From Zantedeschia hybrid cultivar (Eukaryota > Streptophyta > Magnoliopsida > Alismatales > Araceae): DNA of 64,000 bases. Both the position numbers and the translations under genes were made by a program. Under the pieces are notes generated by a model. The model was not told where the DNA came from and made no database searches. It worked only from the letters and a program-made list of their open reading frames with translations. Location: contig JARZZO010000014.1 in NCBI GenBank assembly GCA_030544215.1, positions 16,588,234 through 16,652,233 of the forward strand. Reading direction: 5' to 3'. Each line of letters starts with the position of its first letter. The first letter of the stretch is position 1. Shown here one piece after another: positions 58,001 through 62,680 of this stretch.

Positions 58001-60965
58001 ATGAACATATTGTCCTGCCTATGTATTCTCCCATGGGAATTTCACATCGACGCGAGCGTGCGTCCTATATGCATACTCACACAATGCAAATCTGCATATC
58101 TGTATGTGAGATTATTTTTTGGGTTCAACAAAAGGTTATGTAGAATTCATTTTGATTAGGAAGGTGGCACTTTGTAGTCTACAAGAATTAAAATGCATAG
58201 AAATGTCAAACTGTTGATACATGTTTGCACAGAATTTCCCTTCCAAGTTATTTACGAGAAAAATCCAATCAGCAGTGCATGATTATATGTACCAAGTTCA
58301 GTTGAATGCTTACTCTTACCCCCTTTGCTTTCTTGCTGTTAGGACATGCTGAATGTGTAAGGTTTGTGAAGAAATTTAATTTACCTTTATTGGTACGTGT
58401 CTTCTTTTTCCTTTCCTTTTTTTTTTTAAAAAAATTTGAACCCTGGAACGTCCATTTGGGTCTCTAATCTGTTTTCTGAAGGTCACTGGGGGTGGAGGAT
58501 ACACGAAAGAGAATGTAGCTCGATGCTGGACTCTTGAAACTGGTGTTCTATTAGATGCAGAGCTTCCAAATGGTACTGTAATATGCCCCTCTATGCTTCC
58601 ATTGAATAACATGGAGCTTTGTGCGCCGCAGATGCAAGCTGGCCCTTCTTCCCTTGAAAGGGAATGTTGCGTCATGCTTTGAAGCCTATAGAAAAGGTTT
58701 AAAACCATGTCACTCCAGTTTTTTTGTTCTCTTTCTTGCAGAAATTCCAGAAAACGAATATATCGAGTATTTTGCTCCGGATTATTCTTTGAAGACTCAT
58801 AGTGGAAATTTGGTAAGCATACAGTTTCATGAATAAGCTTCTGGTGTGTGGTTGATAGTTTGCTTCATGGCAAGTGATTCTTCAGCTGGACTTGTTACCA
58901 AATGTGAATCTGGAGTTAAAAAGTTGAATCCATACGGCACTCTATTCACTTTCACCTAAGCAGGCAAATTTATGGAATATGGTTGCAATGGATCCTTTTC
59001 AGTTGTCCTATGCAGGAAGCTATGGATTTTCATGCCTCACTTAATTCTTCTTTGTAATATGACAGGAAAATTTAAATAGCAAGTCATATATTGGTGCAGT
59101 AAAGGCCCAAGTATTTGAAAATTTGCGGAGCATACAGCATGCTCCTAGTGTGCAGATGCATGAGGTAAGAAAATATCAGAAGTGAGAAGGAACTCGCTCA
59201 AGAGATTCTTTTTCTTTCCTTTATTGGCACTGTGATTTCTTTCTTGATAACTCAAAATGATACATTTTTGTCATTTAGTTAATTACATTTGTTGGTGGAA
59301 AAACATATGTATCAAACAGTGGTTAATGTACATGATGAGAAACAAGAGGAGGAATAAATTGAAAATGATCTGAAACTGCAGATGCTGGATGAAAAAAACA
59401 TCTAGAAAATTCCTTGTGATAAATGATTACAGTGAAGGTGGATTGACATTTTATGCCATAAAAATGCTCCTTGTTCTTAGGACCAGAGTCTTGACTATCT
59501 GAGAATACTTCAAAATTGTCCACTGCTTGGGGGGCCACGATACAGATAGATGGATTTCTGACCGTTTTACCATCAACACACCTGAAATACGAAGTTCCTG
59601 AATGTCAGTTTTAACTAGGGAATTGAAGATCAGTTAATCCCAAGCCCCAACTTTGACTGGCAGGACCAGACTATGATCTGCCCTGGCCAGTCTGGTTTTG
59701 CCAACTTTGGACTTGCGACTGGGCAACTGATTAGTTTCTTTCTGCCTTTTTTTAAAGTTTTCTAGTATTTGTTGATGAACAAGTTCATAACCGGTCACAT
59801 TTCTGCAACAGAGTGGTAGAACCATTATAGACCTAATACAAAACTGGTCTGGTTGTACTTGCTACTTTCCAATGTTAACATTTGTTAGATGCTGACTTGA
59901 AAAAAAAAAAAAAACATTTGTTAGACGCTGAATCTGCAGAAAATTTTTGTCCAAGCATAAAAGCATTTGGAGGGATATACTGTTTATTTACTGTTAGCAA
60001 AGTTGGGTTTAATGGTGTACAGTAGCTGCTGTAATCATAGTTTGTTCAGTTAGGACTCATCTCTTTTTCTTCACGTCACGTCATGCATCTTTTCTGAAAA
60101 TGCAGTTGTACTGTTTGATAACCTAGACAACCTGTAAATCTTCTTTTCTTTCACTGTGCACCTTTTTTCAATTTGGGTTGGGTTTGGGAAGACCTAATCA
60201 ACCAGTCTGTCAAATTTGGAGGCACAAAATTCTGTTATGAAAAAAAATTGGCATTCACTGGCTTTCAACATGAGATTCATATGGACCTTTTTGCAGGTAC
60301 CACCTGATTTCTACATCCCAGAATTTGATGAAGATGAGCAGAATCCTGATGAAAGAATGGACCGTAAGTGAAGCTTTCAAGCAATAATTAGTATTGTGTA
60401 CCGATTCCTTTTCTAGTTGGACTGGGCCAATATGTTTCTCTTGTTACTTTCTCCTTTTTAAACGTCATATGATATGTGCCCTAAAGTTTATATTCTTCCC
60501 TCCTGAAGATGTTGCGACTCCCCGAACCACATCAGCTGTGTGCTCTCATTCTCAAGCGCAACACCAACACCCCCCCCCCCCCCCCCCCCTCAACACACAC
60601 TCCAAACACCCACACCCACACCCTGCACACACAAAACATGCAACCCCAGAACCATAACAAAAAATTGTGGTTTTGCCAAAATAAAAAGTGAATCTTAGAC
60701 ACGCAATTTGGATTGTGTCTAATGTATCCGACGCCTCTATAGTCCCCCTTTAGACCTTACTTCCAGTACGTATGACCCCATATTAACAGGGTAAGGTAAG
60801 CGGCAAAGTGTAGTAACATTTTCCTTCCTTGAGGCTCAAACAGAAAATAACTAATATGTTTTGCTATCCTTTTCAGAGCACACTCAGGACAAGCAAGTTC
60901 AACGTGACGACGAATATTACGATGGGGAGAATGACAATGACCACAACATGGATGATGCCGTATAA
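13067..60965 (+). CDS. HDA9: HDA9-type class I (RPD3) histone deacetylase, 14 exons, complete
   Basis: Zinc-dependent lysine deacetylase acting on histone tails in the nucleus as part of co-repressor complexes. Exons: 13067-13103, 14846-14955, 15056-15173, 15490-15564, 15639-15858, 16088-16151, 16495-16587, 16706-16814, 58343-58392, 58482-58572, 58742-58812, 59066-59164, 60297-60363, 60877-60965. The sum is 1,293 nt, 430 residues plus TAA, against 426 for Arabidopsis HDA9; every phase fits. Catalytic features visible: HH at 135-136 (GGLHHAKK), zinc ligands D171/H173 (YIDIDVHHGDG) and D260 (CGADSL), and tyrosine 299 (GGGGYT). The C-terminus is acidic (RDDEYYDGENDNDH), as in HDA9. All splice sites are GT-AG. 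The only oddity is the 41.5-kb intron 8. The gene reads as functional despite its transposon load. Confidence 0.96.
13476..14003. mobile_element. 528-bp non-autonomous hAT element in HDA9 intron 1
   Basis: An 8-bp duplication GTGGAGAC flanks it (13468-13475 and 14004-14011). The ends are inverted: left CATAGTTGTCAAGGC, complement of right CACTGTTGCCAAGGC. Beside the ends are GGCGAGGCGACCGCCTAGGC-type GC-rich repeats around an AT-rich core, the usual look of this widespread plant hAT family. There is no coding capacity. Confidence 0.85.
18135..23780 (+). mobile_element. RTE-clade LINE, plus strand, decayed and split by a second RTE
   Basis: The endonuclease part is at 18139-18357 (GFGDRNG, LDFAIAYDLIIANTYF, SQIDYFL). 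The reading is interrupted near 18740 and resumes near 21980 with a linker (LETRESEKDIFRL), reverse-transcriptase motifs (GKAFGPDEIS at 22183-22398; FIDLEKAYDR near 22710; DDIVL near 22980) and the C-terminal RTE block at 23366-23698 (WMYGKIRKDRIRNEYI, WWFGHVHRRSS). It ends in a (GAT)n tail near 23760-23778. Several stops and frameshifts make it inactive. Family assignment is from motif memory. Confidence 0.8.
18741..21980 (-). mobile_element. RTE-clade LINE, minus strand, inserted into the plus-strand RTE
   Basis: On the minus strand the element starts near 21980 with the typical leader (CCGGTCCCAAACCCGGATAA). Endonuclease follows at 21236-20817 (FIGGDLNGHVGSE, FAMAYDLILANTHF), then a linker at 20582-20265, reverse transcriptase at 19991-19698 (FIDLEKAYDKV), and a 3' end near 18741 with CAACTCAACTCAAC as its complementary simple tail. 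Frames are broken repeatedly. Its insertion separates two halves of the other RTE copy. The exact junction and target duplication are not clear. Confidence 0.8.
23781..24190. other. Intron sequence without recognisable feature
   Basis: A poly(T)/GT stretch after the RTE tail is followed by unique-looking AT-rich DNA up to the hAT MITE. I see no open frame with recognisable similarity and no repeat structure. Confidence 0.5.
24199..24397. mobile_element. 199-bp hAT MITE built of CGGTACCGG repeats
   Basis: The target duplication TGTAGAGA is at 24191-24198 and 24398-24405. The ends are inverted: CAAGGATGGCAGTACCGG on the left, complement of the right end CATGGATGGCAGTACCGG. The interior is almost entirely alternating CGGTAC/CCGGTA, giving many KpnI-type GGTACC palindromes. 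No coding capacity is expected or seen. Confidence 0.88.
24484..27728 (-). mobile_element. 5'-truncated L1-type LINE with 13-bp target duplication
   Basis: TTTCATTGTTATT occurs at 24471-24483 and 27729-27741, and a short poly(T), the complement of the 3' poly(A), starts at the left end. Minus-strand fragments show an L1 reverse transcriptase (DKAPGPDGFPMFFFQHCW at 27362-27087; later RT blocks at 26870-26634 and 26737-26396; 26453-26097) and a C-terminal zf-RVT-like segment (EEECIDHLFASCYFSLKVW at 25012-24737). Frameshifts and stops inactivate it, and the endonuclease half is missing. A hAT MITE sits inside. Confidence 0.85.
25176..25516. mobile_element. 341-bp non-autonomous hAT inside the L1
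   Basis: The duplication TCCCCAAG flanks it at 25168-25175 and 25517-25524. The ends are inverted: CAAGGTTTGCCG on the left and CAAGGTTCGCCG as the right complement. Subterminal GACTCGTCCGAG / CGTACCGGATC-type GC-rich motifs flank an AT-rich core. The CAAGGTT terminus is the same as in the intact hAT at 49746-53815, so that enzyme or a relative may have moved it (inference). Confidence 0.87.
27742..29104. other. Intron sequence with simple-sequence tracts
   Basis: It contains a GATGATGATGATGG microsatellite near 27904 and a GGGTGGG/GTGTG-rich, C-poor tract at about 28135-28260. Open frames here follow from base bias and show no recognisable domain. Confidence 0.5.
29105..29109. repeat. Left 5-bp target duplication of the LTR element (AAAGG)
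   Basis: AAAGG directly precedes the TG that opens the left LTR; the same five bases follow the CA that closes the right LTR at 58131-58135. Confidence 0.93.
29110..32022 (-). repeat. Left (3') LTR, 2,913 bp
   Basis: In plus-strand reading it begins TGTTTGCGAGG and ends GGGTTCAACA. Compared with the right LTR I count about two dozen base substitutions, a 10-bp difference near 30108, and one 340-bp segment missing near 31578 between copies of CCATTTCGGGAC. A minus-strand TATA box is at 30644-30651 and a plus-strand TATTTAAATA at 31322-31331. Clusters of ACCGGTGGGGG and its complement (30660-30935, 31225-31295) can form strong hairpins. Confidence 0.94.
31322..31796 (+). promoter_or_regulatory. 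Putative plus-strand promoter and 5'-UTR exon of the antisense gene inside the 3' LTR
   Basis: TATTTAAATA at 31322-31331 is in plus orientation. Downstream, a strong donor GCCTAG|GTATGT ends a possible leader exon at 31796, and TATTCACAG at 32912-32920 is a matching acceptor 27 bp before the ATG at 32948. I infer that the LTR drives the antisense gene through a spliced leader. The transcription start is not visible directly. Confidence 0.45.
32023..32036 (-). other. Polypurine tract of the LTR element
   Basis: On the minus strand GTGGGGGGCATT lies immediately before the LTR start TGTTGAACCC. A G-rich tract in this position primes plus-strand DNA synthesis in LTR elements and fixes the element's direction. 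Confidence 0.8.
32948..37978 (+). CDS. Antisense plant-mobile-domain gene of the Tat element, 10 coding exons, one frame slip
   Basis: Exons: 32948-35448, 35528-35803, 35896-35973, 36061-36125, 36224-36371, 36462-36578, 36664-36816, 36934-37110, 37185-37508, 37611-37978; all introns GT-AG. Exon 1 carries the plant mobile domain (related to the aminotransferase-like/PMD family): HRISALPIVGEPYEE, AYLAYWLVTFAVPYGDE, LRPEVLLAASRLAAGARLA, EPYYPNRFARNFGYD. Exons 2-9 are proline-, serine- and acid-rich, and exon 10 is a coiled coil (LRLQLEELERGLEEGVEQVA). The frame changes once near 33981-33990, where seven G in a row look like one G too many; allowing for that, the total is 4,206 nt, about 1,401 residues, all phases fitting. 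Antisense genes of this kind are known from Tat elements; their role is unproven. The slip could also be a sequencing error. Confidence 0.8.
37979..38540. other. Spacer between the antisense gene and the tandem array
   Basis: It holds a CTT microsatellite near 38120-38145, a T-run, and an AT-rich stretch with AAATATAAATAT repeats around 38420-38460. No reading frame is recognised. It may carry the 3' end of the antisense gene. Confidence 0.5.
38545..39705. repeat. Tandem array of about 26 units of 44 bp
   Basis: The unit reads about GGATATAAAGCCTCCTGTAG followed by GCGAATATGAAATATGAATTTCC. Spacing is 44 bp through most of the array, with some units shortened by loss of the ATGAAATAT part. 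Each unit contains the short inverted pair GCCT...AGGC. Because 44 is not a multiple of 3, a 132-bp superunit stays open on the minus strand and gives a spurious 229-codon frame (39714-39025). It lies in the element's 3' region between integrase and the antisense gene, where Tat elements are known to grow satellites. Confidence 0.9.
39706..40620. repeat. Older, diverged repeat block, with a 68-bp dimeric repeat at its right end
   Basis: Motifs GGTATGCCAGTGGGACT, CCTCCTCGGGGC and TTTAACGCCTTCCGTGGGCG recur at irregular distances. From about 40370 to 40600 a regular 68-bp unit (two 34-bp halves beginning CCGGAGTTTAACGCC and CCGGAATTTAATGCC) repeats about three times. The shared GCC...GGGC/GTAGGC core links this block to the 44-bp array, suggesting a graded series from old to young repeats. 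The following 40620-41098 shows no gene. Confidence 0.75.
41099..42590 (-). CDS. Integrase part of the Tat polyprotein, cut off by a one-base shift
   Basis: It begins with the end of the second RNase H (NAQADALAKLA), then a linker and integrase. The zinc-binding HHCC region is visible (VHAGICGAHQSS ... CEKMARSCLQCQ), as is the catalytic triad: D in GMDVVGPL, D in ITSDNGTPF, E in NGMAEAFNKT. The C-terminal part ends in the GPFIVSRVYEGGAYRLVD type region common in Gypsy integrases, stop at 41099-41101. The upstream polyprotein frame runs into a stop at 42562-42564; the continuation lies one base away in the overlap near 42590. I read this as a single-base deletion, which would block integrase production unless the ribosome shifts frame. 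Confidence 0.88.
42562..48834 (-). CDS. Tat polyprotein: late Gag, protease, reverse transcriptase, RNase H, archaeal-type RNase H
   Basis: An open frame of 2,081 codons from the first Met at 48807. The Gag end includes two copies of a zinc-knuckle-like module (YCPYHRMLGH..EDC, about residue 144; FCHYHRALGHRTEHC, about residue 399). Protease DSG motif: ILVDSGSAVNIL (plus-strand position about 45860). Reverse transcriptase: VCIDFRDLNKACPKDDFPLP, MPFGLKNAGATYQ, catalytic YVDDLVV (about 43845). Gypsy RNase H: ALDASLGALLAQE to LRHYLLAHEV. Then an extra RNase H with LYFDGASR, NNETEYEAL and VYRDSLLV supplying the acidic residues, the Tat hallmark. No intron is needed between protease and RT. The frame is the same as the upstream gag and is separated from it only by a TGA. 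Confidence 0.92.
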   Translation of the reverse strand, partial: DNPPVHEDAVRLCKRGLKLEINEKLIGANVKNFDQLNNIVTEIEMFFADHPTILPNKGKAPRERGASAKEVNAVDFSPAPERSESRGGPSVPAANKKGEGKASVSSLAERMKKPYSFTREHTKKLFETCMRAKLLLLPEPKKPAEAGRVNEPNYCPYHRMLGHVIEDCYVCKDEIEKLIREGAVEMGKHLVSPPQPHQRNKQTFAVNVIYMSESSSGYHPEEEAVRPSPEREATPIYTPATPPPGDSVMMALEGIQTSLTRLSCQQEELTQMMEGLSRQFSETLSFNKVDRFFSSEGMESDPDRPSRKRDKQAMFPRKDSETYRQEETTSYRRSHESVRIAERGRQARRMVDKEAGIRFRNSMTLRERRAKPYSFPKDKVRELFRLCMKKKIIVLPKPRREEEMHMTDDPNFCHYHRALGHRTEHCFVLKDEIEKLIQEGQINMGKYLVDPPQPHVANYSVNMIYKFSSNMKDVTDSTYKGMAPDGPPTLRAIDTVAAIATRIRMLDIECQQENPGVGPSKKSVKEIFGEYRMLPDSMVEQVVKVTLDHDQPESPWTKANKKKKPKMAKSLQTHTAKGKVVVHFDPLLEMPLQPSFIQEAARRKKQEKNRKRSEKRRLKKQEMLANAINMSEDKNSPLRRLQKIIDELEEYQPSRPTEDVPLNQYIPWEEFDRRARLRAWLLDLQGRMRKASEDELSIPDDVSLFWDDGLTMEKIEQQYRACHVVSAQLQDIPSGEASHAPPETGTPLATYQRKGNRRNQNKGRGRGRDHNNGRDKSQPDQDKIIYFRGETTGPIPRPEIRGNICFCPSSDEEECSPQAENVQSIKEPGEINPLVQPNPAEGVETLAELFAEETQIDHTKGEIQTEESSTSGEQSKALKETLHNMAEIMPPIEQARAKADRKVLQNMKRMPTSLSIWEAIALSKELREALITALQNPETYEVYMAEIKAQAYETYEATVAFTDDDMLLSSPCHNRPLYMRGKINGREVDRILVDSGSAVNILPLKTFQALYLTPYMKKVQGITISGFNQEAEEALGRVDVELCLDDWVTQVSFLIFDSNTFFKALLGRPWLHRNWVVPSTLHQCLKYTKDGEQHRIFANLEPFKAYDCHLADAQLYFDKASDPTTGESRRKGKKIADKSSDEEGGITINEDKAARFRQGMKLGQSHRKSAKFGRPAINLEANAISKEIEASICIPSGLTKPIFPREVHIVEELKTFAVRHKDGRRIIFYKGDLAPEGPPEDGFGHENVRPEVEEVVQEMDDMPQYIRQMCKRQSIPERQSAARNKFFRELWHPAQVRGQSSNQDRRGLRYRPRHGSSTPYTIHMVSLLSGVEEPTGHIGLNSSGDGNEEIPLSVEAVSTGINAVCEGEQCPAEPSQHTNKGHDTNMERQKGSSEAADAISQGLHENTDKWHETYSIDMDEEEDFIDLQPAPREIEDGGQATVDELVEINLGKPEDPRPVFFSALLSDKERQAYTELLIGFKNCFAWNYKEMPGLDPSVAEHELSILPEVKPIKQTQRRMRPELEIMVNAEVDKMREVDFIEECIYPIWLANIVPVKKKNGQVRVCIDFRDLNKACPKDDFPLPITETIVDVTTGYEVLSFVDGSSGYNQIRMALKDKNHTAFRTPKGIFNYKRMPFGLKNAGATYQRAMTKIFDEMLHNLVECYVDDLVVKSAKKNDHLGDLRKVFERLRQYHLKMNPMKCAFGVSSGKFLGFIVRYRGIEIDPDKIKAIRELPPPRTLTELRSLQGKLAYIRRFISNLSGRCRPFSRLTKKGAPFIWDKECQKALDDIKEYLLKPPVLGAPIKGKPLILYIAALDASLGALLAQENEDGKKQPLYYLSRMLVGPEHRYTPTEKMCLALIFATKKLRHYLLAHEVKLISRFDPLKFLLRQPVLSGRLGKWALLLMEFDITFVPQRAIKGQGMAEFLAAHPIPETSPLNNALPDEEVLPAQKILDVQQTEVKSWQLYFDGASRTIIKPDGTSTTKAGAGLVLITPEGGILHHSCALMESLTNNETEYEALIVGLEIALEIGVRCIQVYRDSLLVIRQILGIFEVRKTELIAYHEVAVRLSEKFYTFTIEHIRRCKMPRPMR
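48835..49737 (-). pseudogene. Gag central domain, ended by an in-frame TGA
   Basis: It contains a glutamine-rich helix (EEIRQENQQLKALLYGLIQK) and the retrotransposon Gag domain (AHYMSDLGELATEEAYLLRF, GTAFQWYAKL, WEEMQKKFIDRF, ESAVDYIKKWRNLSMR). The TGA at 48837-48835 stands where relatives usually have a cysteine codon; the same frame then stays open for over 2,000 codons. The upstream half of gag lies beyond the hAT at 53824-54736. I treat the TGA as a recent nonsense mutation; readthrough is possible but unusual inside the Gag fold. Confidence 0.85.
49738..49745. repeat. Left 8-bp target duplication of the hAT (CTCCGAAG)
   Basis: CTCCGAAG is repeated at 53816-53823, directly after the right hAT end. 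Confidence 0.93.
49746..53815 (-). mobile_element. Complete hAT transposon, 4,070 bp, inserted in gag
   Basis: The ends are CAAGGTTAAGAAACCCGGG on the left and CAAGGTTCAAAAACTCGG as the complement of the right end, with an 8-bp target duplication. Both subterminal regions (49755-49865 and 53565-53810) are packed with CGGATCGGCCGATCC / CCGATCCGAGCCG motifs in both directions, as expected for transposase-binding sites of hAT elements. An intact five-exon transposase gene occupies the middle on the minus strand. Everything needed for an autonomous element appears present. Confidence 0.93.
50022..53384 (-). CDS. hAT transposase (BED zinc finger, DUF659, dimerisation domain), 5 exons, apparently intact
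   Basis: Exons on the minus strand: 53384-53003, 52907-52377, 52278-51475, 51394-51173, 51088-50022; 3,006 nt, 1,001 residues plus stop, phases consistent, introns GT-AG. N-terminal BED-type zinc finger (VQCKYCNRVVSGGVYRFKQH). The DUF659/catalytic region follows (LMCDGWTG, VQVVTDNAAAFKLAG, WVPCSAHCIDLMLED). The C-terminal hAT dimerisation domain is clear (LSQTTSSSGCERNWSTF, NRLKSSRLEKLVFCHYNMRL), followed by an acidic, serine-rich tail. An in-frame ATG five codons upstream (53399) is possible; I chose the one opening MASQGAAERSS. It catalyses cut-and-paste transposition with 8-bp duplications. No stop or frameshift was found. Confidence 0.92.
53816..53823. repeat. Right 8-bp target duplication of the hAT (CTCCGAAG)
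   Basis: It matches 49738-49745. The minus-strand gag codons run through this octamer in the same frame on both sides of the transposon. Confidence 0.93.
53824..54736 (-). pseudogene. N-terminal part of gag, separated from the rest by the hAT
   Basis: The frame opens with MAARVTYGRLAVAAHVQCGY at 54736, about 130 bp inside the 5' LTR edge, and is open for about 305 codons until the hAT. It is basic and low in recognisable folds (KKRASRAKEANKSRKRQ, KKEAREIREGRFT), ending in SVFERLGVLVRPAQRKRR, a type of segment often seen before the Gag core in Gypsy elements. Before the hAT entered, this frame was continuous with 49737-48838: the codon borders on the two sides of the target duplication agree. 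Function is presumed structural; N-terminal extensions are usual in large Tat/Ogre elements. Confidence 0.75.
54845..54862 (-). other. Primer-binding site candidate
   Basis: Four bases inside the right LTR, the minus strand reads TAGCACGCCCGGTGGGAC, resembling the TGGCRCGCC(A)GGT-type tRNA-primed sites of plant Gypsy elements but with TA in place of TG at the start. Its position supports the right LTR being the 5' LTR. Confidence 0.55.
54867..58130 (-). repeat. Right (5') LTR, 3,264 bp
   Basis: It has the same ends as the left LTR and is longer by 351 bp, mainly a 340-bp segment (57351-57690) of TATTGGGCC-type repeats. A minus-strand TATA box (TATAAATA) is at 56419-56412, so element transcription should begin near 56385 and leave a long R-U5. 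A plus-strand TATTTAAATA at 57090-57099 and the donor GCCTAG|GTATGT ending at 57904 point toward HDA9 exon 9. ACCGGT hairpin clusters are as in the left LTR. Confidence 0.94.
58131..58135. repeat. Right 5-bp target duplication of the LTR element (AAAGG)
   Basis: It follows the terminal CA of the right LTR and matches 29105-29109. HDA9 exon 9 starts 207 bp further on. Confidence 0.93.
59165..60296 (+). other. HDA9 intron 12
   Basis: Between donor GAG|GTAAGA and acceptor TTTTTGCAG|GTACC. It has an A-run near 59900 and is otherwise unique-looking AT-rich DNA; no inserted element with target duplication was recognised. Confidence 0.8.
60575..60640. repeat. Poly(C) and CACACC/CCACAC simple repeat in HDA9 intron 13
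   Basis: A run of about 19 C at about 60571-60589 is followed by ACACAC/CCCACA tracts. It is simple sequence; the frames crossing it are artefacts of composition. Confidence 0.8.
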
Positions 60966-62680
60966 CATTCATATCTTCTTTCTTTCCTTTTAGGCCGATT
61001 GGGTAACTACAAAGTCCTGCTAATCCACACCCTTTGTTTTCCCCCCTCGTAGTCTTTGGGAGGTGTTCTTTTGTCTGTCAAAATCGTTTTTGTTGTGAAA
61101 TGTTTGTGTTTAGCCTAGTTTTTGTGCTCCAGTCCACAATGGAGCCCCAATGAGCCGTAGCATGTTAATTTGTGATTCTTGTATCCGTTGTAATCTTATC
61201 TACAGTGACATCAAAACCCGTAAAACTGTACCTTTTCATTCTGCATGGTGGGGATTGGAGAGCATTGAGTTGTCCAAAAATGGCGATACTGATGCGGCTG
61301 GAGTCTGATTAAATTTCTTCCACCCATGGTATCTCAATCTTGTCATTCTCAGTGATCTAGGAAACGGGATCATCTGGACCTGATCGTCTGCACTTTCCTG
61401 TTCCCTTAGACTCATCAAAAAGGAGGTAAATGGATCATTTACCCTTAAAATGATGTGCATAGCAAGTATGCCTCACCGTTGTTGAGTCTAGGGGCGCAGG
61501 GAGGTCTAGACGATAATCCCGTTCCCGCATTCCATGACTTGGGATGGGCTCGCGTAGCAGCGGGTCCCGTCACATCTTGACCTGTCGGCGAGGAAAAGGT
61601 GAACCGCGTCATCAACCGTCCACATTTTCTGATGAATCCCATCGGCACCATTGCTCATGTTTTCGACGAGTCTGGACGTGCTTTGTCTTTGATTGTGGTG
61701 CATTCGCCAGAACGAGATCACCTCGATTTGTGCATTTGGACCGTCTAATGGCCTCAGACACATGAAAATGAGCCGTACGTATACTGTGCACGTCATTTTC
61801 AAAGAAAAATGATTCATATATTTTCGTACAACTCAGTTTTATGTGTTTGGGGGTGTTGGGCAGTTCAGACACAAGATCTAGACGATCTCGTTCCACATTC
61901 GCCCAATGTCACGGAGCTTGGGGAAAAGTTTGCTTCAAGAAAAAAAATCTCAGGTCAGGAAAAATCTGAATTGTTTGTGGAAGAAATGCTAGCTTTTCTT
62001 ATACAGAAATTATTTTCTAAATAAAACATACTTTTAAAAATAATTATTATAAAAAGTGTTTTATTTTTCATAAAATGTAATTTTTTTAAAGAAATACATG
62101 AATTAAATCAGGATTAAATTGTGCCTTAATTGTGAAAAATATGTTAGGATACAAATTATGATGAAACCATAATTTGTTAAAAAAAACTTACATTTATATT
62201 ACACTGCAATCGTCCTCTTACCTTGCGATAAAAAAAGCCCAAAAGTAATTGTGGGAAGTTTTAACTAAAGGTCCTTGATAAAGAGTTGGATTTATGTTGA
62301 GCCTCTGAAACATTTAACTTGATAAAGAGTTGGATTTATGTTCAGCCTCTAAATCATTTAACCACAGTCCTCTGTCTTTCAAACAATTTTACGAGGTATG
62401 AACACGAGCGTTTAGACGGACATATTTATCAGATATAACAAAAGTTTTAAGAATAATATTTAGATAATTAAATTTTGTTTAAAATATAAAATTAAATATG
62501 ACATTAAATTATTAATTAAATAATGGTGTGTTCGTTTTACAATTTTAAAATATAATATCTATCTGTCCTGTTGTGTCTAAATACCGCACATTATTCGGCA
62601 AAATAAATTGAATGCCGGCCAAATCATAAAAAGAGAGTCATCAGTACTCCTCTCTCACTTTGTCGTCTGTCGTCTGCTAT
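60966..62680. other. HDA9 3' UTR and downstream intergenic DNA
   Basis: The 3' UTR probably ends within about 300 bp of the stop (T-rich stretches and TTGTAATCTTATC near 61185), with no perfect AATAAA. From 61240 to 62680 no exon is recognisable. Two near-identical 30-40 bp stretches at about 62270 and 62320 (TTGATAAAGAGTTGGATTTA) form a small direct repeat. Confidence 0.45.

Larger units (their letters stand above)
29110..58130 (-). mobile_element. Tat-lineage Ty3/Gypsy LTR retrotransposon, 29.0 kb with a nested hAT
   Basis: The element has two LTRs with TG...CA ends, matching 5-bp duplications, a PBS candidate beside the right LTR and a polypurine tract beside the left LTR, so it is read from right to left. 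The gene order is gag, PR, RT, RNase H, a second archaeal-type RNase H, integrase. That dual RNase H, the tandem repeats after pol, and an extra antisense reading unit before the 3' LTR are known traits of the Tat lineage (Tat, Ogre, Retand, Grande). Without the 4,070-bp hAT and one target copy the element is about 24.9 kb, near the upper size known for the lineage. Coding lesions seen: one TGA in gag, one single-base shift before integrase, and the hAT insertion. Confidence 0.93.
16815..58342 (+). other. HDA9 intron 8, 41,528 bp, phase 1, transposon-filled
   Basis: The donor G|GTGCTTG follows exon 8 and the acceptor GCTGTTAG|GACATG precedes exon 9; the split codon is the glycine of LSIDGHAECV. 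In order the intron contains about 1.3 kb of unremarkable AT-rich DNA (16815-18130), nested RTE LINEs (18135-23780), a hAT MITE (24199-24397), a truncated L1 (24484-27728), about 1.4 kb with a GT/GGGTG-rich tract (28135-28260) and a GAT microsatellite (27904), and the 29-kb LTR element. Only 207 bp separate the last LTR target duplication from exon 9. Confidence 0.93.

Noticed and set aside
58621..58836. 71-codon frame overlapping HDA9 exon 11
   Set aside because: It crosses the intron 10 acceptor and includes intron; the exon is defined by splice sites and HDA9 similarity.
60394..60691. Proline/histidine-rich frames in HDA9 intron 13
   Set aside because: They derive from poly(C) and CACACC simple sequence.
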